This document shows, in pieces, positions 60,626 through 64,000 of a DNA stretch of 64,000 nucleotides (its first letter is position 1; every line of letters starts with the position of its first letter). Both the position numbers and the translations under genes were made by a program. The stretch is from Carboxylicivirga taeanensis (GTDB lineage Bacteria; Bacteroidota; Bacteroidia; Bacteroidales; Marinilabiliaceae), in the NCBI RefSeq assembly GCF_051851475.1, contig NZ_JBPUSJ010000017.1:15406-79405 (forward strand), written 5' to 3'. The notes under the pieces were generated by a model. It worked only from the letters and a program-made list of their open reading frames with translations, was not told the origin of the DNA and made no database searches.

Positions 60626-61837
60626 AGATAGAAATGGCAAATATCCAGATCACCCTAATAAACCAGAAAATAGCTTATTTATGAGGGTGCCATGTATCGC
60701 TTTTAAAGCGTTTTTAAAAGGAGCTGTTGCTAAGTCTTTCCTGATTAATTTCGATGCCCATTTACTACAATATTATTTGTAGTTTACCTTAATAGAAGGG
60801 GAGACCACCTGAGATGCATCGTTTTATGTACTATCATATTGAAGTCTGATGGAATGCACTGGCTAATAATGGAGCTGATACAAAATCTGGATCCAGGCCT
60901 TAACTTTTTTACCATGTTCTTAAAGGATATTCATGGCTATAAACCCCCAATATTTATAAATTCATGGGGGCACCATCCTAATAACAGAAATAGTACAAAT
61001 TCAATACTAAGTCACATTTTTCACATAGTTAAGTCATATTAAAGTCATTAAAAATCGAATTTAATATGAGTTTAGTTTGAGTTAACTATGAGTTAACTTT
61101 GAGTTTAATGCATTGTTGGTAGGTCACATAAAATAATCTAATAGTTACTTGAGTTTAATTTAAATTCTAAAACGCAAATTGAGATAAAAAGCTGATCTAC
61201 AATGAATAGTTTAGAGGGATGATGGACTGTTGTGTGAAATTTGAAGCCGTAAATCAGCTATTTATTTAAAGTTAATTGATTCTACTTGCAAACAGTGATT
61301 GTCTTTGTGTAAGCGACTCAAAATAGCCCGCTATTCATTTGTCGATATACACATGAACCTTACTATTCATCAGCGTTTTGAGTTGAAAATTTTACATCGA
61401 GCTCAGGCTAATATCCGCCGCAGTAGGATGAGCTCTAATAAAGCTGACGTAATGATGTTCTTCATAATTGCCACAGAGATAGTGTTTTTTTAATTCAGAC
61501 TCCACTTGTGAACGTAACCCCGTATATATACCTCACTAACTAACACCTTTACTTAGTCAGAGCCTATGTTGATTGCATCTGAATGAGGGTGTTCGTTGTA
61601 ATTAATTACTCTGTATAAGGGCTACCCTTCAATTTACCGTCATATTGCGACAACCTATTAATGACAGCCTAGAAAGTCATTTCTCCAATTTATCATCTGT
61701 TTGTCATAATTTTTATTGAAAAGTAGCAACAAATAGCACCCAATTAAGTATATTGAGAGCTGTTTAAAATTATGTTACTCGTTCTGGTGTGACCGAGGCG
61801 GCGAAGCTGTTTTAAAAGCGGAGTAAACACTGGCACA
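60626..61837. other. 1.2-kb region without a convincing gene
   Basis: Very AT-rich. A weak hairpin CGCTTTTAAAGCG plus T-run (60698-60715) may end the pentapeptide transcript. CCCCCA (60944-60949) and TGGGGG (60965-60970) form a short inverted repeat. An 11-bp phased array lies at 61009-61109. Short frames at 60839 and 61299 start at TTG and look random. The region separates the housekeeping genes from the zinc-ribbon/recombinase pair and may be a remnant of inserted DNA. Confidence 0.6.
61009..61109. repeat. 11-bp helically phased repeat array
   Basis: Four tandem 11-bp units (A/T)TGAGTT(T/A)A(G/A/C)T fill 61066-61109: unit starts at 61066, 61077, 61088 and 61099. Just upstream (about 61009-61052) four diverged units with the core (G)TCA recur at the same 11-bp spacing (AAGTCACATTT, TTCACATAGTT, AAGTCATATTA, AAGTCATTAAA). 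A spacing near one helical turn is the arrangement seen in tandem boxes of OmpR/PhoB-type regulators and in intrinsically bent DNA. Confidence 0.6.
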
Positions 61838-62203
61838 CTATTGGCCCATATACTCTTGTTGCTGAATAATTAAGACCTTGCCTTCTTCCATAGCAGGCGT
61901 ATAGCCATAATCATAGCAAAAGTAATAGAGGTTGCCTCCTTTGCTTTTCCAGGAGTGAGTTAAATGTTTGAAATCCATGCCTAGCTTTATCAAGAATTCT
62001 TTTCTTACCGTTGCTTTACCTTGTGGGCAGGCGGTTCGTAATGCGCTTCGGTTGGCTCTCAGTTGTTTATTAATAGTGCGGATGTAGGTTTCAATAGAAG
62101 ATACAGCTTGGTTGTGGTAGGCACTTTTACATTGGGAATTGCAAAATTTTTTATCGATTCGCCCATTTAGTTCGTCGTTACAATATAAGCAGGTTCTTTT
62201 CAT
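61838..62203 (-). CDS. Zinc-ribbon protein of a Bacteroidota-wide small family
   Basis: From ATG 62203 (MKRTCLYCNDELNGRIDKKFC) it encodes 121 residues; the frame to 62230 adds nine unlikely residues. An N-terminal zinc ribbon CxxC...CxxxC ('CLYCNDELNGRIDKKFCNSQC') is followed by a helical basic part and a C-terminal 'GNLYYFCYDYGYTPAMEEGKVLII'. The sequence pattern 'L..RIDkkFCs..CrsAY.N' recurs in many Bacteroidota proteins of unknown role. It is divergent from the recombinase gene across 190 bp. A DNA- or RNA-binding role is plausible but unproven. Confidence 0.82.
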   Translation of the reverse strand: MKRTCLYCNDELNGRIDKKFCNSQCKSAYHNQAVSSIETYIRTINKQLRANRSALRTACPQGKATVRKEFLIKLGMDFKHLTHSWKSKGGNLYYFCYDYGYTPAMEEGKVLIIQQQEYMGQ

Positions 62204-62396
62204 AGGATGTATTTTATTTTCAAATATCATGTCGAATTTTCAATAAAAGCTAACTACAGGCAGTGTATCCAATCGGATAAATAAAATTACTGGGTTGTCA
62301 TCTGGTATCAGTTTTATTAAACGGTTTTATTCGTTTTTAGTCGATTAATAAACCCTTAAGATAGAACTATTTACTAAGTTGTCAAGAAAAATACGC

Positions 62397-63833
62397 ATGC
62401 GCCCGGTAATATATCTTAATCATCGTGAAGGCAAAAAGGGAAATGCCTGTGTGCTTTACTTTGAGAGGGATGATGCGATTTTGAAGCGAATTCGTCAGAA
62501 TGGCTGGATAAAGTGGCATCCTGAATTTAAAGCTTATGCCGCGCCTTCCAATGAACACACCATAGGGCATTTGATTGATGTATTTGATGACATTGCCGAC
62601 ATTAATAGTAGCTATTTTCATGCTAAATTAGAAGAGAATGTTGAGCAGGTTACTATAGGCGATACCCATTATTTTACTGGTATACTTGAAAAGACCGTTA
62701 AACAAGGAACTGTTACCCTGGTGCCGGTGAGCAATGAGTACGGGCGCTTTGTTGTGGTAACCTTTAAAAACGGTAAAACCATAATTAATCTGCTAAAGTC
62801 CAGTAAGTATGCGTATTGGCACAAAGAGTTAAGAGCCTATGTGATTCAGGCAAAAAGAAGCACATTAATTGGTTTTTTAGAAACGATGACCAGTAAGCTG
62901 CAGGTCAAAATTCACAATGAGCTGTCAATTGTTGATTACCGCATACTACAATTGCTTTTTGAGCAGGCCTATCAAAAGGATATCTATTTCAAAAGTTGTC
63001 CCATAGAGTATATCAAATACATGCAGCTGAAAGCCTACAGTTACAATACAATCAATAGCTATTACTATTATGTACTGCGCTTGCTCAATTGTTACCGACA
63101 AAATAGCCTGGAGCAAATTAACCAGTTTGATTCAGATGTTATCAATGATTATCACCAGAATATGATTGGTGAAAAACTCTATTCAGAGCAAACCATTAAC
63201 CAGAGTGTTAATGCCATTAAGCTCTACTATAAAGGATTTTTGGGCAGAGATATCCAGCTTGATCAGGTAGTGCGTCCAAAAGTAGGAAAGTCGTTGCCTA
63301 AAGTTTGGAGTAAAGAAGAAATTAAGCGCATACTCAATAGCATCGACAATTTAAAGCATAAAGCGATTTTGGCCCTGATTTATGGGAGTGGATTGCGCAT
63401 TGGTGAAGTATTGAAATTGCGTATTGAAGATGTGGACTCCAAGCGCATGCGCTTGAGAATTTTAGGCGGTAAAGGCAAAAAAGACCGCTACACCATTATT
63501 GGGCACTATTCATTACGTTTGTTGCGCGACTATTATAAACTGTACAAGCCCAAGCAGCTGCTTTTTGAAGGGCAAATAGGAGGGCAGTATTCAGCTACCA
63601 GCGTTAGCCGCATCCTGGCGAAGGCGATTGAAAAGAGCGGCGCTCCTAAAAGAGGTGGCTTACATTCGTTACGTCATAGTTTTGCAACGCACTTGTTAGA
63701 ATCAGGCACCGATTTGCGATATATCCAAGAACTTTTGGGCCATAACTCAAGTAAAACAACAGAAATTTATACCTATGTTAGCAATAAGCACATCGAAAAG
63801 ATTAAAAGTCCCATTGATGACTTTTTGCAATAA
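62397..63833 (+). CDS. Tyrosine recombinase with duplicated N-terminal domain
   Basis: From ATG 62397 (MRPVIYLNHREGKKG) it encodes 478 residues; a TTG at 62379 would add six. Residues about 1-185 hold two related units ('IKWHPEFKAYAAPSN...' and 'AYWHKELRAYVIQAK...'). A SAM-like core-binding domain (about 200-285) and a catalytic domain follow. Catalytic Arg in 'YGSGLRIGEVLKLR', 'HSLRHSFATHLL' with His and Arg, 'LGHNSSKTT' and the Tyr in 'EIYTYVS' are all present, so it should be active. Such N-terminally extended integrases are frequent in Bacteroidota. The lack of an inserted IntI-type patch argues against a true integron integrase. Target sites are unknown. Confidence 0.9.
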   Translation: MRPVIYLNHREGKKGNACVLYFERDDAILKRIRQNGWIKWHPEFKAYAAPSNEHTIGHLIDVFDDIADINSSYFHAKLEENVEQVTIGDTHYFTGILEKTVKQGTVTLVPVSNEYGRFVVVTFKNGKTIINLLKSSKYAYWHKELRAYVIQAKRSTLIGFLETMTSKLQVKIHNELSIVDYRILQLLFEQAYQKDIYFKSCPIEYIKYMQLKAYSYNTINSYYYYVLRLLNCYRQNSLEQINQFDSDVINDYHQNMIGEKLYSEQTINQSVNAIKLYYKGFLGRDIQLDQVVRPKVGKSLPKVWSKEEIKRILNSIDNLKHKAILALIYGSGLRIGEVLKLRIEDVDSKRMRLRILGGKGKKDRYTIIGHYSLRLLRDYYKLYKPKQLLFEGQIGGQYSATSVSRILAKAIEKSGAPKRGGLHSLRHSFATHLLESGTDLRYIQELLGHNSSKTTEIYTYVSNKHIEKIKSPIDDFLQ

Positions 63834-64000
63834 ATTTGTCATTAATAACCAAACAAACGAGTGACAAAGTAAATATATTGGCAACACGCATGCACATACA
63901 GAGTAGTTAGGCACAACCCAATATTTTTAAGCCCGATTCGAAGTATTTTTGGGATTCGTGCGGCTTTTGAGGAATTTGCTGCTCACCCACGGGCCAGCAA
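63834..64000. other. Non-coding sequence after the recombinase gene
   Basis: TTTGTCA (63835-63841) and TGACAAA (63862-63868) form an inverted repeat around 20 bp just behind the stop codon. GTTAGGC at 63906-63912 fits the integron core GTTRRRY, but no matching partner arm could be identified before the window ends. No gene seen. Confidence 0.45.

Noticed and set aside
60839..61042. 67-residue frame starting with TTG
   Set aside because: No ribosome site, no family, and its end runs into the 11-bp phased repeats. Probably random in AT-rich DNA.
61066..61109. CRISPR array
   Set aside because: The units are 11 bp with no spacers and no cas genes nearby. The spacing fits helical phasing, not CRISPR.
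61299..61493. 64-residue frame starting with TTG
   Set aside because: Unusual start, no recognisable pattern, and no promoter or terminator of note.
63860..63866. Fourth GTCACTC box on the minus strand after the recombinase
   Set aside because: The bases 15 bp further (AATGA) do not match G(C/G)GTC, and no gene follows in that direction.
63834..64000. Integron attC/attI site
   Set aside because: Only a single GTTAGGC core is visible without its partner, and the recombinase lacks the inserted patch of IntI, so the call cannot be supported within this window.

Overview
The window looks like chromosome of a Bacteroidota bacterium, probably from the Bacteroidales/Marinilabiliales side of the phylum (inference). 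The evidence is a SusC/SusD pair with an ECF sigma/FecR switch, gldA-gldF-gldG gliding-type ABC transporter genes, an exosortase N (XrtN) cassette, many lipoproteins with short lipoboxes, A-rich translation starts with little Shine-Dalgarno signal, and promoters of the phylum type (TTTG-N19-TAnnTTTG). No rRNA, tRNA, CRISPR array or complete insertion sequence was seen.

Layout: 1-3493 (minus) holds the N-terminal part of a UvrD/FBH1-like helicase, a DUF4197 lipoprotein and a YgiQ-type radical SAM protein. 3654-5912 is a cell-division/RNA-decay operon (coiled-coil protein, zapA, rny). 6056-9823 carries a sugar-nucleotide epimerase, a DUF4625 lipoprotein, a MalY-like PLP enzyme and a glutaminyl cyclase. 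9888-13784 is one very large leucine-rich-repeat protein with 36 unbroken 23-residue repeats. 14140-15078 is a DUF134/zinc-ribbon/NifX-like module. 15127-26667 is mostly housekeeping: photolyase, DMT exporter, M48 protease, tag, NfeD, trpB, GNAT, hrpB. In front of trpB is a complete transcription-attenuation leader: a phylum-type promoter, a 21-residue peptide with two adjacent Trp codons, a candidate antiterminator and a strong terminator.

26856-31759 is an exosortase N cassette: a membrane protein, a winged-helix regulator, a VIT-domain protein ending in a PEP-type sorting tail, and the exosortase. Two almost identical 17-bp palindromes stand in front of the membrane-protein gene and the VIT gene. 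corA follows, with two back-to-back hairpins in its leader.

33217-50436 is the most striking region: ECF sigma factor, FecR anti-sigma, SusC with an N-terminal signalling (STN) domain, SusD, two lipoproteins, three paralogous thioredoxin-fold proteins and a periplasmic M16 zinc protease. Three sites of the form GTCACTC-N15-G(C/G)GTC stand before fecR, the first thioredoxin gene and the third thioredoxin gene. Two of them begin just after intrinsic terminators. They look like the promoters of the local ECF sigma factor, so the locus reads as one regulon, plausibly for import, reduction and proteolysis of disulfide-containing peptides or proteins.

50571-58965 contains alr, an M20 amidohydrolase, a lone exbD, a small conserved-looking gene, and gldA-gldF-gldG-DUF4340. 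59234-63833 has a NYN/LOTUS protein, a pentapeptide-repeat protein, about 1.2 kb without a convincing gene but with an 11-bp phased repeat array, a zinc-ribbon protein, and a tyrosine recombinase with a duplicated N-terminal domain.
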